From Paenisporosarcina indica (GTDB lineage Bacteria > Bacillota > Bacilli > Bacillales_A > Planococcaceae), in the NCBI RefSeq assembly GCF_001939075.1, contig NZ_MPTA01000006.1, forward strand, positions 1 through 64,000: DNA of 64,000 bases. Direction: 5' to 3'. Shown here piece after piece: positions 1-9,461 of the stretch (its first letter is position 1; each line of letters opens with the position of its first letter). Below the pieces are notes generated by a model. It had not been told where the DNA came from. It made no database searches and worked only from the letters and a program-made list of their open reading frames with translations. The position numbers and the translations under genes were made by a program.

Positions 1-27
1 TTTAAACGGTGAAGCTTTTTTTTATGG

Positions 28-63
28 GTTTTTCAGACGTCAAACGCCATTTTTCAGACGTCA
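28..63. repeat. Two direct copies of a 14-bp GACGTC-containing motif
   Basis: TTTTTCAGACGTCA occurs at 29-42 and again at 50-63, a 21-bp period. The segment 1-158 contains no convincing gene; the repeat is all that stands out. Its function is unknown and may be a remnant of a dispersed intergenic repeat. Confidence 0.5.
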
Positions 64-158
64 CCCTTCAAAAGTGTAAGTGAGCCACCGCTCAAGTGGG
101 AGCAAGTGCTGGAACACTAGGTTTATGGTAGCCATAAATTTTACACTTTATATATATT

Positions 159-193
159 AAAAAAGCTCTCCCATGTATATAAAGGGAAAGCTT
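159..193 (-). terminator. Rho-independent terminator of yugE
   Basis: On the minus strand a 10-bp stem (163-172 with 184-193, one G-U pair) is followed by six T residues. It begins five bases after the yugE stop codon. Confidence 0.85.
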
Positions 194-197
194 AAGC

Positions 198-458
198 TCA
201 AACTATACACTTGGCTTCATATTTTATTGCAATTAATTTATAGGCAATTTGTACGCATTGTTCAATAGGAATCCAAAGTTCGTACGAATGCTCATAAACT
301 TCTTGTATGCGTTTTGCGAGTTCAGTGGGATGGTCAATCCCTTGTAGGGCTGCCACCACGTCAGCTGTTTCCGTATCATACGCTTCTGATCCCATATTGA
401 AAGGATCCCACGTTTGAAGTAATCGAACAGCTTTCCGATTCATTTCAATGTTTTCCAT
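198..458 (-). CDS. yugE: YugE-like DUF1871 protein
   Basis: An 86-residue acidic cytoplasmic protein resembling B. subtilis YugE (DUF1871), with the family pattern WDPF near residue 18, an acidic AYDTE segment, IQEVYE, and an IP-EQC-IAYKL C-terminus. No catalytic motif is evident and the biochemical function of the family is not established. It is divergent from patB, as it is close to patB in B. subtilis. A terminator follows immediately. The ATG lies about 70 bp from the patB start, so the two probably share a divergent promoter region. Length matches the family; I see no anomaly. Confidence 0.8.
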   Translation of the reverse strand: MENIEMNRKAVRLLQTWDPFNMGSEAYDTETADVVAALQGIDHPTELAKRIQEVYEHSYELWIPIEQCVQIAYKLIAIKYEAKCIV

Positions 459-528
459 CTATTTTCACCTATTTTACTTTTCTTTAATACTTGCTATGAT
501 AACATATTAATAAAAAAGGAAAGTAGGA

Positions 529-1707
529 ATGGCTTTGAATTCGTTTGAACAAGTAATCAATCGACGTAAAACTCGCTCAGTTAAGTGGGACTTAATGGAG
601 ATGATATATGAAATTGAAGATGCTTCTGATATTTTGCCAATGTGGGTCGCGGATATGGATTTTGCCGCCCCTAGAGCTGTGATTGATGCATTACACGAAC
701 GAATCGATCATCCCATCTTTGGCTACTCCTATATGTGTGAAGGATGTAAAACCGCAGTGCAAACATGGTTGCTGAATCGACACGGTTGGCAAACACAAAA
801 TGACTGGATGTTATTTCATCATGGTGTGGTCCCAGCAATTGCAACAGTGATTGAGACGTTTACACAGAAAAGCGACCGAGTATTAATAAATACGCCAGTT
901 TACCCACCTTTCTTCTCTGTCCCTGAAAAACAAGGTCGCCAAATAGTTGAAAATAAGCTATTAGAAGACAATGGTGTTTATAAACTAGACTTTACTTCTT
1001 TTGAAAATCAATTAAAACAAGGGATTAAGTTGTTTATTTTTTGTAACCCCCACAACCCTGGAGGAACAGTTTGGCCAAGAAAAACGTTACAAGAAATTAT
1101 TAGATTGTGCACAAAATATGACACACTGATTTTATCAGATGAAATTCATGGTGATCTAGTGTTTCCTGAATTTAAACATATCCCTCTTGCTTTGCTAGCT
1201 GGAGCCGAAGCAGACCGTATTATCACGTGTGTCGCACCAACCAAAACATTTAATTTAGCAGGAGTACAAGCAGCCGTAATGATTGCCACTGATCCTGAAA
1301 AACGTGAAAAACTAAAAGAAAATGCACTTTCACATGGACAAATGGAATTAAGCGCATTTGCTGCTGCTGCATTAAATGCCGCCTATGAACATGGGGCTCC
1401 TTGGTTAGACGACTTGATGAAAGTTCTCTCATCGCATATGGACTATGCCATTGAAAAAATTACTAAAGCAATCCCGAACATAAAGATCTACAAACCCCAA
1501 GGAACTTACTTGTTATGGATCGATTATCGAGCAACAGGTTTATCTGAAGAATCCATTATGAAGTCCCTATTAACCAAGGGCAAATTGGCATTAGAACCAG
1601 GGTCGAAATATGGTGAGTTAGGTACAGGTTATTTGCGCATGAACGTAGCTTGTCCCCGTGCAACACTTGAAGATGGGGTTCAACGGTTTATTCACGCATT
1701 AACATAA
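529..1707 (+). CDS. patB: PatB/MalY-type pyridoxal-phosphate C-S lyase (aminotransferase fold)
   Basis: This 392-residue class I/II aminotransferase-fold protein should cleave cystathionine or cysteine S-conjugates to pyruvate, ammonia and a thiol in the cytoplasm. The PLP Schiff-base lysine is Lys239 in APTKTFN; SDEIH (Asp204) provides the residue that contacts the pyridine nitrogen; CNPHNPGG (residues 172-179) is the conserved loop. The early WVADMDF motif (residues 39-45) is characteristic of PatB/MalY rather than ordinary transaminases. A purine-rich SD precedes the ATG. It is monocistronic, divergent from yugE, with a strong terminator. A transaminase role is possible, but the subfamily motif favours C-S lyase. 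Confidence 0.9.
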   Translation: MALNSFEQVINRRKTRSVKWDLMEMIYEIEDASDILPMWVADMDFAAPRAVIDALHERIDHPIFGYSYMCEGCKTAVQTWLLNRHGWQTQNDWMLFHHGVVPAIATVIETFTQKSDRVLINTPVYPPFFSVPEKQGRQIVENKLLEDNGVYKLDFTSFENQLKQGIKLFIFCNPHNPGGTVWPRKTLQEIIRLCTKYDTLILSDEIHGDLVFPEFKHIPLALLAGAEADRIITCVAPTKTFNLAGVQAAVMIATDPEKREKLKENALSHGQMELSAFAAAALNAAYEHGAPWLDDLMKVLSSHMDYAIEKITKAIPNIKIYKPQGTYLLWIDYRATGLSEESIMKSLLTKGKLALEPGSKYGELGTGYLRMNVACPRATLEDGVQRFIHALT

Positions 1708-1710
1708 GAA

Positions 1711-1746
1711 AAAGGCTTAACCGATGGAACTCGGCTAAGCCTTTTC
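1711..1746. terminator. Bidirectional terminator between patB and the cyclophilin operon
   Basis: Arms AAAGGCTTA-A-CCG (1711-1723) and CGG-C-TAAGCCTTT (1732-1744) form a 12-bp stem with one mismatch. T-runs follow on the plus strand and A-runs precede, so it can serve both convergent genes. Confidence 0.85.
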
Positions 1747-1753
1747 TTTTCTT

Positions 1754-1975
1754 TTATTTTTGCTTTTTTTGCTGTTCTATATCTCGTTCATTTAATATGC
1801 GTTTTTCTAATTCTTTTGTCTGTTCTTCTTGTTTCTTAGACTTTTTTAAAATCCAACGAAAAACAAGAATACATATGACAGCGAATATAAGAAATTCTAT
1901 TGCTGCTGGAATGTAAGCAGACTTATCTTCTGGAAAGTACAGAAAGTTGAGAATCCAAACTTTCATGTGGGACAC
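1754..1975 (-). CDS. Small single-pass membrane protein, unknown function
   Basis: A 73-residue protein with one hydrophobic segment around residues 22-42 (AAIEFLIFAVICILVFRWIL), followed by a strongly charged, probably helical C-tail rich in Lys, Glu and Gln. Topology by the positive-inside rule places the tail in the cytoplasm. I do not recognise the family. It starts only 8 bp downstream of the cyclophilin lipoprotein gene, so the two are very likely co-transcribed and it may be a partner in the membrane. The ribosome binding site is modest. Confidence 0.65.
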   Translation of the reverse strand: MSHMKVWILNFLYFPEDKSAYIPAAIEFLIFAVICILVFRWILKKSKKQEEQTKELEKRILNERDIEQQKKQK

Positions 1976-1983
1976 TTCCTAAC

Positions 1984-2724
1984 TTATTTTTGAAGAACTT
2001 CGATTGACTCGATTTTAATATCTTCAACTGGTTTATCGTTTGCACCTTTTTTAACTACAGCCATTGCATTGACTACGTCCATACCTTCAATAACTTGTCC
2101 AAAAACTGTATGACGGTTGTCTAACCAAGGAGTACCACCATTTGTTGAATAGGCTTCAACGATTTCTTCAGGGTATCCAGCTTTTTTCATTTGGCTTAAC
2201 ATGCTTGAATCCATATCGCTTTTTTGAACGATAAAGAATTGGCTACCGTTTGTTCCTGGGCCAGCATTTGCCATCGATAATGCACCATTCAAATTGAATG
2301 CTTTATCAGAAAATTCATCAGCGAATGTCGCTCCATAAATACTTTCTCCACCCATACCAGTTCCTGTTGGGTCGCCACCTTGAATCATGAAATCTTGAAT
2401 GATACGGTGGAAAATAATACCGTCATAATAACCGTTTTCTGCATGAGTGATAAAGTTTTCTACTGTTTTAGGTGCGATTTCTGGGAATAATTTAATTTTG
2501 ATAGCACCCATAGTTGTGTTCATTACGACTAAAGCTTCATTTGCTGCAACTTCTTTTGATAATTGTGGATACATAGGACTCTCTCCCTCAGTTGTAGTTG
2601 TAGTTTGTTGTTGCGTTTCTTCGACAGGTTTTTCAACCTTTTCTGGCTCGACACTCTTATTCTCGCCACATCCTGCTAACAAGATCAGCAGGCTAATTAG
2701 TAACAGACTTCCTCGTTTTTCCAT
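1984..2724 (-). CDS. Lipoprotein peptidyl-prolyl cis-trans isomerase (cyclophilin type)
   Basis: A secreted, membrane-anchored cyclophilin predicted to isomerise Xaa-Pro bonds in extracytoplasmic proteins. The N-terminus is a type II signal peptide with lipobox LLAGC (lipidated Cys19 with this start), then a Pro/Glu/Thr-rich linker, then a cyclophilin core with [22 protein letters not shown] and NRHTVFGQV, including the active-site Arg and Phe. I place the start at the second ATG (2724): the SD GAGGGTG sits 8 bases before it, whereas the ATG at 2730 would have only two bases of spacing. B. subtilis PpiB is the cytoplasmic relative; the lipoprotein form is common in Bacillales. Confidence 0.9.
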   Translation of the reverse strand: MEKRGSLLLISLLILLAGCGENKSVEPEKVEKPVEETQQQTTTTTEGESPMYPQLSKEVAANEALVVMNTTMGAIKIKLFPEIAPKTVENFITHAENGYYDGIIFHRIIQDFMIQGGDPTGTGMGGESIYGATFADEFSDKAFNLNGALSMANAGPGTNGSQFFIVQKSDMDSSMLSQMKKAGYPEEIVEAYSTNGGTPWLDNRHTVFGQVIEGMDVVNAMAVVKKGANDKPVEDIKIESIEVLQK

Positions 2725-2869
2725 GATCATTTCACCCTCAAATAGTCTATCATAATACGACTTTAATTTCAGTAATTAAGTCATCTCACTTCCTTCGGAA
2801 AGCGAAATGTTTTATAATAAAGAATTGATTGATGCAATTTATGGTTAAGGAATGAAAGTAGGGATATAT

Positions 2870-4102
2870 TTGAAGATACAAAAGAGAAATTTCACGATAA
2901 TGTGGATTTCGAACTTTTTAGTTGCAGGAACGATAACGATGATCATGCCTTTCTTGTCACTTTATATTGACACAATGGGTGATTTTTCAGACTCTTATGT
3001 GCAGAAATGGTCAGGACTTGTATTTGGTATCACCTTTGTATCTGCATTTTTAATGTCACCGGTTTGGGGACGTGTTGCAGACCGTTTTGGGTATAAACCA
3101 ATTTTAATAATAACTGGGCTCGGAATATCCATAAGTATTTTACTTATGGGATATGTCCATTCAGTTGAAGGATTTTTCATTCTTAGATTGTTTATGGGAA
3201 TTGTAACAGGATTTATTCCAACCTCTCTCGCTTTTATCAGTTCGCAAACAGCCAAAGAAGTGGCTGGTAAGACTTTAGGGACTCTTCAAATGGGGAGTGT
3301 GTCCGGTTCCCTTTTTGGACCAGTGTTCGGTGGTTTTCTTGCCGACTCATTCGGTTTCCAATATACCTTTGTCATAACATCCGTTGTCATCGCAATCGCT
3401 GCTCTTTTAGTGTTAATCGGCATAAAGGAAACAAAAAAAGCACCGTCAAAGTTTGCACATGTATACTCTCGAAAAACGGTTATTATGGGGATATTTCATC
3501 ATCGATTAGTATTTAATGTAATGATTATCACCGCTCTCATCCAGATAGGTAATTTCAGCATACAACCACTGCTTTCACTCTATGTGGCAGGTTTGACGGA
3601 TTCCTCGCAAGTTGCATTGCTAGCGGGTGTGACGTTTAGCGCTGCGGGAATCGGAAATTTGTTGTTTGCTCGTAAATGGGGGCAACTCGGAGATTCTGTT
3701 GGCTATGAAAAAATCTTAACTATTTTGCTCATTCTAGCTTTTATATTTATTATCCCACAAGCCTTCGTTACAGAACTGTGGCAATTAATGATACTACGCT
3801 TACTATTCGGGATTGCTGTTGGAGGATTAATCCCAATTACGACAGCATTAGTTAGACGTGAGTCTCCAATTGAAATTCAAGGAGAAATGATGGGCTATAA
3901 TACAAGTTTCCGTTTCTTTGGTAATATCATTGGACCAATGTTCGGTGGAATAATCAGTGGATTTATCGGTATTTCTTCAGTGTTCTTTGTTACTGGCGGA
4001 TTATTTTTAGTAGCATTTATAGTTCTACTACTGACACGAAAAATGCCTGAACAAGATTTTGAACGTGTGTTGCTAAATGAAGAAGCACACCAACAAGCTT
4101 AA
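2870..4102 (+). CDS. MFS drug-efflux transporter, 12 transmembrane segments
   Basis: A proton-coupled major facilitator superfamily protein of the small-molecule/drug exporter type. Motif A (GRVADRFGYKP) follows TM2, with a degenerate repeat in the second half (KWGQLGDSVGYEK), and the FRFFGNIIGPMFGG segment lies in the C-half. About 12 hydrophobic helices are visible. I place the start at a TTG codon (2870): AAAGTAGGG precedes it by 6 bases and gives the family-like N-terminus MKIQKRNFTIMW. The upstream ATG at 2852 has an SD only one base away. The substrate is not predictable. It stands alone, with a terminator after it. Confidence 0.85.
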   Translation: MKIQKRNFTIMWISNFLVAGTITMIMPFLSLYIDTMGDFSDSYVQKWSGLVFGITFVSAFLMSPVWGRVADRFGYKPILIITGLGISISILLMGYVHSVEGFFILRLFMGIVTGFIPTSLAFISSQTAKEVAGKTLGTLQMGSVSGSLFGPVFGGFLADSFGFQYTFVITSVVIAIAALLVLIGIKETKKAPSKFAHVYSRKTVIMGIFHHRLVFNVMIITALIQIGNFSIQPLLSLYVAGLTDSSQVALLAGVTFSAAGIGNLLFARKWGQLGDSVGYEKILTILLILAFIFIIPQAFVTELWQLMILRLLFGIAVGGLIPITTALVRRESPIEIQGEMMGYNTSFRFFGNIIGPMFGGIISGFIGISSVFFVTGGLFLVAFIVLLLTRKMPEQDFERVLLNEEAHQQA

Positions 4103-4113
4103 TTATCCATAGT

Positions 4114-4147
4114 AAAAAGCGTTTCTCGATATTGAGAAACGCTTTTT
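4114..4147 (+). terminator. Rho-independent terminator after the MFS gene
   Basis: A perfect 14-bp stem (4114-4127 with 4134-4147), A-rich at the base and ending in five T residues, with a 6-base loop. Confidence 0.9.
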
Positions 4148-4251
4148 AACATTGTTTTTCATAAAATATCCACTAAATAATTGTGAACTCTTCCTATTTA
4201 TCAAGACAGCCAAAGTTATGCGTCAACGCCCAATACTATAGAGAGAATCCA

Positions 4252-4280
4252 ATGCAAGCGAACTAATTCTGAGTTATAAT
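4252..4280 (+). promoter_or_regulatory. Possible SigA promoter of the mrp operon
   Basis: A perfect TATAAT at 4275-4280 lies 17 bases after a weak -35 (ATGCAA, 4252-4257). It leaves a leader of about 40 bases before the strong AAGGAGG SD of mrpA. The -35 is poor, so this is only a candidate. Confidence 0.4.
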
Positions 4281-4328
4281 CGAGTTGTGAATATGAAAAT
4301 GTAATTTTTCAAAAAAAGGAGGATTAAC

Positions 4329-6752
4329 TTGTCATTTGTTTATTTTATTTTCATCCCGATGATTGCTGCACTCCTGATCCCTTTTTTATACAAAAAGGTT
4401 TGCGGCATTCATACTGGTTGGTTTGTCCTCGTAATACCTGTCGTTTTGTTCGGCTTATACACGACATTATTGTCTAATGTTCAACATGGTGAATCGGTTA
4501 CATCTTCATTTGAATGGATTCCCTCATTGAACATATCTTTTGTTTCATACATAGATGGATTGAGTTTGTTATTCTCTCTTCTCATCACAGGAATTGGAGC
4601 TCTTGTTGTACTTTACTCCATTTATTACTTGGACAAGACACGCGAACAATTACATAATTTTTATGTGTATCTCATGTTGTTTATGACTGCGATGCTTGGA
4701 GTGGTACAATCTGATCATTTAATCAGTTTATATTTCTTTTGGGAGTTAACTTCGATTTCTTCTTTCTTGCTGATTGGTTATTGGTATAAGCGAGATCGTT
4801 CCCGCTTCGGTGCACTAAAATCGATGATGATCACCGTGTTCGGTGGATTAATGATGCTTGGTGGATTTGTACTCCTGTCGATTATGGGTGATACGTATTC
4901 GATTCGTGAATTAATCGCTATTGCGCCTGAATTAGCTAATCACGAGTGGTTTGTATGGTCATTAATATTAGTTTTACTTGGAGCATTTACAAAATCTGCT
5001 CAATTCCCGTTCTACATCTGGCTACCAGATGCCATGGAAGCACCAACTCCAGTTAGTGCATACCTACACTCAGCTACAATGGTTAAAGCAGGTCTTTATT
5101 TAGTTGCTCGTTTCACCCCGATTTTCGCCAGTTCCGAATGGTGGATTTGGCTTGTTACTGGAATCGGGTTGCTCACTTTGTTCTGGGGATCCTTCTTTGC
5201 ATTAAAACAGACCGATTTAAAAGGAATCTTAGCATTTTCTACAGTAAGTCAATTGGGATTAATCATGTCTCTGCTTGGCGCAGGTGCAATATCGTTCCAT
5301 ACAGGGATTGAGGATAACTCAATTTTCAAATACGCAGCATTCGCAGCAATCTTCCACCTTGTCAATCATGCAACGTTCAAAGGTTGTCTATTTATGATTG
5401 CTGGAATTATCGACCATGAAACAGGAACTCGTGATATTCGTAAACTTGGTGGTTTGATGAGTATTATGCCGATTACGTTTACCATTGCTATGATTGGCAG
5501 TTTCTCAATGGCAGGACTTCCTCCTTTCAATGGTTTCCTAAGTAAGGAAATGTTCTTAACTGGTATGTTATCCATACCCGATTTTGACTTCTTTGCATTC
5601 GACACTTGGGGGATTTTATTCCCGATTATTGCATGGATTGCTAGTGTGTTCACATTTGTGTATAGTTTCTACTTTGTATTCCGTACATTTACAGGTACAT
5701 ATAAACCTGATTTTTTACCGAAAAAAGCACACGAGGCACCATTTGGAATGTTAATTTCACCAGCAATTTTAGGTTTGCTAGTCGTTGCGATCTTCTTTAT
5801 TCCAAATATAATTGCAGATATATTGATTAAACCTGCAGTAGCTGCTATTCAACCCTATCTATATAGTTCGCCTGAAGAGATTGATATACATGTCTCCGCG
5901 TGGCACGGTTGGGCTAGTCCTGAACTTTGGATGACAATCGGAATTATCGTCATTGGTTTCTTGTTATATTGGACCTTGTCTAAATGGCAACCTATGTTTG
6001 AGAAGATTCCTAAATGGTTCTCATTGAATCGAATTTATGACAAGTTGATGGATTTAAGTGAAACAGGCACTCATCGTTTTTCTAGTTTGTATATGACCGG
6101 TTATATGCGTTCATATTTAATCTATATGTTTACAGCGATTGTTGTGTTAACAATTAGTACGGTATTTATTAAAGATGCGTTTGATATCAGTTTTGCGATG
6201 CTTGCACCGATTCACCTTTACGAACTGGTTATCGTGTTGGTATTAGTCGCGGGAACAATCACCGTGTTAACAGCTAAGTCGAGGTTGACTTCAATCATTG
6301 CTTTAGGGTCTGTTGGTTATTCAGTAGCTTTATTCTTTGTCATATTCAATGCACCTGATTTGGCATTGACTCAATTAGTCATCGAAACGGTATCCGTTGC
6401 CCTATTCTTGTTGGCATTCTATCATTTGCCAAAATTAAATCGACACGAGAATCGAATGAAATTCCGTTTAGGAAATGCATTAGTTGCTTTTGGTGTTGGA
6501 GCAATGGTAACGATTGTTGCACTATCTGCACACTCAAATAAACTGGTACGATCAATTTCTTCATATTATGAAGATACCGTCTATTCTGAAGCAGGCGGAG
6601 GTAATATTGTAAACGTTATCTTAGTTGACTACCGTGGATTTGATACATTATTTGAAATTACGGTATTAGCCCTTGCTTCACTTGGCATTATTGGGATGAT
6701 CAAACTTCGATTATCGAAAAAGAAAGAGGTGAATCGAAATGAAAACAAATGA
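4329..6752 (+). CDS. mrpA: Mrp Na+/H+ antiporter subunit A
   Basis: The largest subunit (807 residues) of the seven-subunit Mrp cation/proton antiporter, evolutionarily related to complex I NuoL. It has the proton-pathway residues Glu139 (FFWEL), Lys222 (TKSAQFPFYIWLPDAMEAPTP) and Lys253 (SATMVKAG), and a C-terminal MbhD/MbhE-type extension from about residue 620 that is typical of true MrpA. The start is TTG, preceded by AAAGGAGG at good spacing. It overlaps mrpB by 14 bases. The operon supports Na+ extrusion, alkaline-pH homeostasis and possibly bile-salt or arsenite tolerance. Length matches B. subtilis MrpA. Confidence 0.95.
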   Translation: MSFVYFIFIPMIAALLIPFLYKKVCGIHTGWFVLVIPVVLFGLYTTLLSNVQHGESVTSSFEWIPSLNISFVSYIDGLSLLFSLLITGIGALVVLYSIYYLDKTREQLHNFYVYLMLFMTAMLGVVQSDHLISLYFFWELTSISSFLLIGYWYKRDRSRFGALKSMMITVFGGLMMLGGFVLLSIMGDTYSIRELIAIAPELANHEWFVWSLILVLLGAFTKSAQFPFYIWLPDAMEAPTPVSAYLHSATMVKAGLYLVARFTPIFASSEWWIWLVTGIGLLTLFWGSFFALKQTDLKGILAFSTVSQLGLIMSLLGAGAISFHTGIEDNSIFKYAAFAAIFHLVNHATFKGCLFMIAGIIDHETGTRDIRKLGGLMSIMPITFTIAMIGSFSMAGLPPFNGFLSKEMFLTGMLSIPDFDFFAFDTWGILFPIIAWIASVFTFVYSFYFVFRTFTGTYKPDFLPKKAHEAPFGMLISPAILGLLVVAIFFIPNIIADILIKPAVAAIQPYLYSSPEEIDIHVSAWHGWASPELWMTIGIIVIGFLLYWTLSKWQPMFEKIPKWFSLNRIYDKLMDLSETGTHRFSSLYMTGYMRSYLIYMFTAIVVLTISTVFIKDAFDISFAMLAPIHLYELVIVLVLVAGTITVLTAKSRLTSIIALGSVGYSVALFFVIFNAPDLALTQLVIETVSVALFLLAFYHLPKLNRHENRMKFRLGNALVAFGVGAMVTIVALSAHSNKLVRSISSYYEDTVYSEAGGGNIVNVILVDYRGFDTLFEITVLALASLGIIGMIKLRLSKKKEVNRNENK

Positions 6753-7161
6753 TGTGATTTTGCAAACGACAACAAAAGTCATATTCTTTATCATTATTCT
6801 CTTTTCGATTCATATTTTCTTTGCTGGACACTATGCACCTGGTGGAGGGTTTGTTGGAGGATTACTTACATCCAGCGGAATCGTCCTACTGTTGCTGGCA
6901 TTTGACTTAAAAACAGTGTCTACCATGTTACCAATCAATTACACCGTCATGGTAGCAATTGGTTTACTAATAGCACTGGGTACAGCAGCAGGGTCCATCT
7001 TTTTTAATGTTCCTTTCTTCACACATGCATTTGAATACTTCACGCTCCCACTTCTTGGCAAACAGTCATTACATACCGCCGCTTTGTTTGATGCAGGAGT
7101 TTACCTCGTTGTCGTTGGTGTCACGATGACCATTATTCAATCGATTGGAGAGGACGAATAA
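6739..7161 (+). CDS. mrpB: Mrp antiporter subunit B
   Basis: A 140-residue membrane protein of the MnhB family with four hydrophobic segments and the conserved HYAPGGGFVGGLL motif near residues 30-42. It is needed to assemble the Mrp hetero-oligomer in the cytoplasmic membrane. The start ATG lies inside the mrpA 3' end with GAAAGAGGTG as SD, and its stop overlaps the mrpC start (TAATG), indicating translational coupling. Confidence 0.95.
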   Translation: MKTNDVILQTTTKVIFFIIILFSIHIFFAGHYAPGGGFVGGLLTSSGIVLLLLAFDLKTVSTMLPINYTVMVAIGLLIALGTAAGSIFFNVPFFTHAFEYFTLPLLGKQSLHTAALFDAGVYLVVVGVTMTIIQSIGEDE

Positions 7162-7502
7162 TGGAAATAGTAATGTGTTTTGTTATTGGGTTTTTATTCA
7201 TGGCAGCAGTTTACCTCATGTTGTCCAAAAGTTTGCTTCGAATCATTATTGGTACAGGTCTTTTAAGTCACGGTGCGCATTTGTTGATATTAACAATGGG
7301 TGGACTAGGGGGTTCTTCACCTCCTGTTGTAGCTCCAGGCGTTACAGATTATGCTGATCCGTTACCTCAAGCATTAATCTTAACCGCGATTGTCATTAGT
7401 TTTGGCGTGACCGCATTTTTCTTGGTGCTTGCGTACCGCTCATACCAAGAGCTTGAAACCGATAATATGAATTTAATGAGAGGAACTGAAGATCATGATT
7501 AA
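7161..7502 (+). CDS. mrpC: Mrp antiporter subunit C
   Basis: A 113-residue NuoK/MnhC-like subunit with three transmembrane segments. GTGLLSHGAHLLIL and DPLPQALILTAIVISFG are the family signatures. It shares one base with the mrpB stop and overlaps mrpD by 8 bases, so translation of B, C and D is coupled. The length is typical. Confidence 0.95.
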   Translation: MEIVMCFVIGFLFMAAVYLMLSKSLLRIIIGTGLLSHGAHLLILTMGGLGGSSPPVVAPGVTDYADPLPQALILTAIVISFGVTAFFLVLAYRSYQELETDNMNLMRGTEDHD

Positions 7503-8979
7503 TTTGCTTTTGTTCCCCATCTTACTTCCATTCTTCTTTGCCATGATACTGCTGTTATTTCCCAAGAAATTATTTCTACAGCGAACCATATCAATTGTTG
7601 CACTAGCTTTAACTGCTGTTTTCACGATTATATTAATGCTAAAAGTAAAATCGGATGGTATTCAGGCAATTACATTAGGTAGTTGGCCAGCACCATTTGG
7701 TATATCGATGGTTTCTGATATGCTTTCCGTACTTCTCGTTTTATCATCCACAATCATTGCGATTTTTGTGGTTTGGTACAGTTTTTCGTCCATTGGTAAA
7801 GAGCGTGAATCATTTTTCTATTATCCCGGTATTTTATTTATGCTTACAGGGGTGAATGGTGCATTTACGACAGGTGATATTTTTAATATGTTTGTATTTT
7901 TCGAAGTGCTATTAATGTCTTCCTATTTATTAATCGTCCTTGGTGGAGAAAAAGTCCAATTGCGAGAATCAATTAAGTACATATTAGTAAACGTTATTTC
8001 ATCCGCATTGTTTGTTATTACGGTTGCCTACTTGTATTCAGTTGTTGGAACGTTAAACATGGCCGATATCTCAGTGAAAATAGCACAAATTGATCAGCCA
8101 GGAATCATAACGGTCATCGCGGTTTTATTCTTAGTCGTATTCGGTTTAAAAGGTGCGATATTCCCGCTATTTTTCTGGTTACCAAGTTCTTATGCGGCTC
8201 CGCCTATTCCTGTATTAGCGTTATTTGGAGCTTTACTTACAAAAGTCGGGGTGTATGCGATAATGCGTACGTACACCTTGTTTTTTACACTCGATCAAGG
8301 CTTCACTCATGAATTGTTGATGGTACTATCCATCTTAACGATTGTTGCGGGGTGTATCGGAGCATTAGCATATTTCGATGTTAAGAAAATCATCATTTAC
8401 AATATTATCATTGCGGTAGGAGTTATTTTATTTGGAGCTTCACAAATGACTGAAACCGCGTTAATGGGTTCTGTTTTTTATTTGATTCACGATATTCTCA
8501 TTAAGGGAGCCCTCTTCCTTCTAATAGGCGTAATCATAGCCATTACAGGTACATCTAATTTACGTAAAATGGGTGGACTAATTAAGACCTATCCGATGCT
8601 TGGGTGGACTTACTTGATTGCTGCATTTGGATTGGCAGGTATTCCTCCGCTAAGTGGATTCGTCGGAAAACTATTGATTGTACAAGGTGGATTTGAAGCG
8701 GGTAATCTTTGGGGCAGTATCTTTATATTAGCGTCAAGCTTAGTTGTCTTACTTTCTGTCATGCGCATCTTTATCTATGCGTTTTGGGGAGAGCCTGTAC
8801 AAGTTATTAAATTGGATTCAATACAATATCGTAATCTCTTTACACCAGCAGCTATTTTAGTTGGATTCAGCGTAATTTACGGCGTTGGTTCTGAGTGGCT
8901 TGTACCTTATATGAGTGACGCAGCAGAAGTGCTGTATAATCCTTCTACATACATTAAAGCCGTTTTAGGGGGTGCTTGA
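7495..8979 (+). CDS. mrpD: Mrp antiporter subunit D
   Basis: A NuoM/NuoN-like antiporter subunit of 494 residues and about 14 helices. Glu137 (FFEVLL) and Lys219 (GLKGAIFPLFFWLP) are the ion-translocation residues, both at positions familiar from Bacillus MrpD. It acts with MrpA as the proton/cation pathway. The ATG overlaps the mrpC end, and mrpE follows with a 2-base gap. Confidence 0.95.
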   Translation: MINLLLFPILLPFFFAMILLLFPKKLFLQRTISIVALALTAVFTIILMLKVKSDGIQAITLGSWPAPFGISMVSDMLSVLLVLSSTIIAIFVVWYSFSSIGKERESFFYYPGILFMLTGVNGAFTTGDIFNMFVFFEVLLMSSYLLIVLGGEKVQLRESIKYILVNVISSALFVITVAYLYSVVGTLNMADISVKIAQIDQPGIITVIAVLFLVVFGLKGAIFPLFFWLPSSYAAPPIPVLALFGALLTKVGVYAIMRTYTLFFTLDQGFTHELLMVLSILTIVAGCIGALAYFDVKKIIIYNIIIAVGVILFGASQMTETALMGSVFYLIHDILIKGALFLLIGVIIAITGTSNLRKMGGLIKTYPMLGWTYLIAAFGLAGIPPLSGFVGKLLIVQGGFEAGNLWGSIFILASSLVVLLSVMRIFIYAFWGEPVQVIKLDSIQYRNLFTPAAILVGFSVIYGVGSEWLVPYMSDAAEVLYNPSTYIKAVLGGA

Positions 8980-8981
8980 TC

Positions 8982-9461
8982 ATGGCTTTTCAACTTTTGT
9001 TAAATTTCTTTATTGCTGTTGTGTGGATGTTCATATCGGTATCATTCACCGCTTCGACTTTCATCGTTGGATTCATACTGGGGCTGATTATGCTTTGGAT
9101 TATGCAACGCTTTATTCCAGGAAGATTCTATATGAGCCGTGTTTGGGCTGTCATTAAATTGGTGGTGTTGTTTTTCAAGGAACTATTTATGGCAAATATT
9201 CAGGTGTTGTTATTGATTATTCAACCTAAAATGCCTATTAAACCAGCCATTTTCGCGCTTCCTACATCTCTTGAAAAAGAATGGCAGATCACCTTGTTGT
9301 CAAGCCTAATCACATTGACGCCAGGTACTTTAGTGCTTGATGTATCCGAGGATTCGAAGACTCTTTACATCCATGCCATCAATTATGAGGATTCGGATGA
9401 TGCCATCAATTCCATTAGGGATACATTTGAGAAAGCTATTTTGGAGGTGAGCCGCTCATGA
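8982..9461 (+). CDS. mrpE: Mrp antiporter subunit E
   Basis: A 159-residue MnhE-family protein: two or three N-terminal membrane helices and a cytoplasmic domain with the motif LITLTPGTLVLDVSED (about residues 106-121). I choose the ATG at 8982 because AGGGGGTG lies 7 bases upstream; a TTG at 8976 would put the SD one base away. It overlaps mrpF by 4 bases. MrpE is required for high antiport activity in B. pseudofirmus; here the context is fully canonical. Confidence 0.93.
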   Translation: MAFQLLLNFFIAVVWMFISVSFTASTFIVGFILGLIMLWIMQRFIPGRFYMSRVWAVIKLVVLFFKELFMANIQVLLLIIQPKMPIKPAIFALPTSLEKEWQITLLSSLITLTPGTLVLDVSEDSKTLYIHAINYEDSDDAINSIRDTFEKAILEVSRS

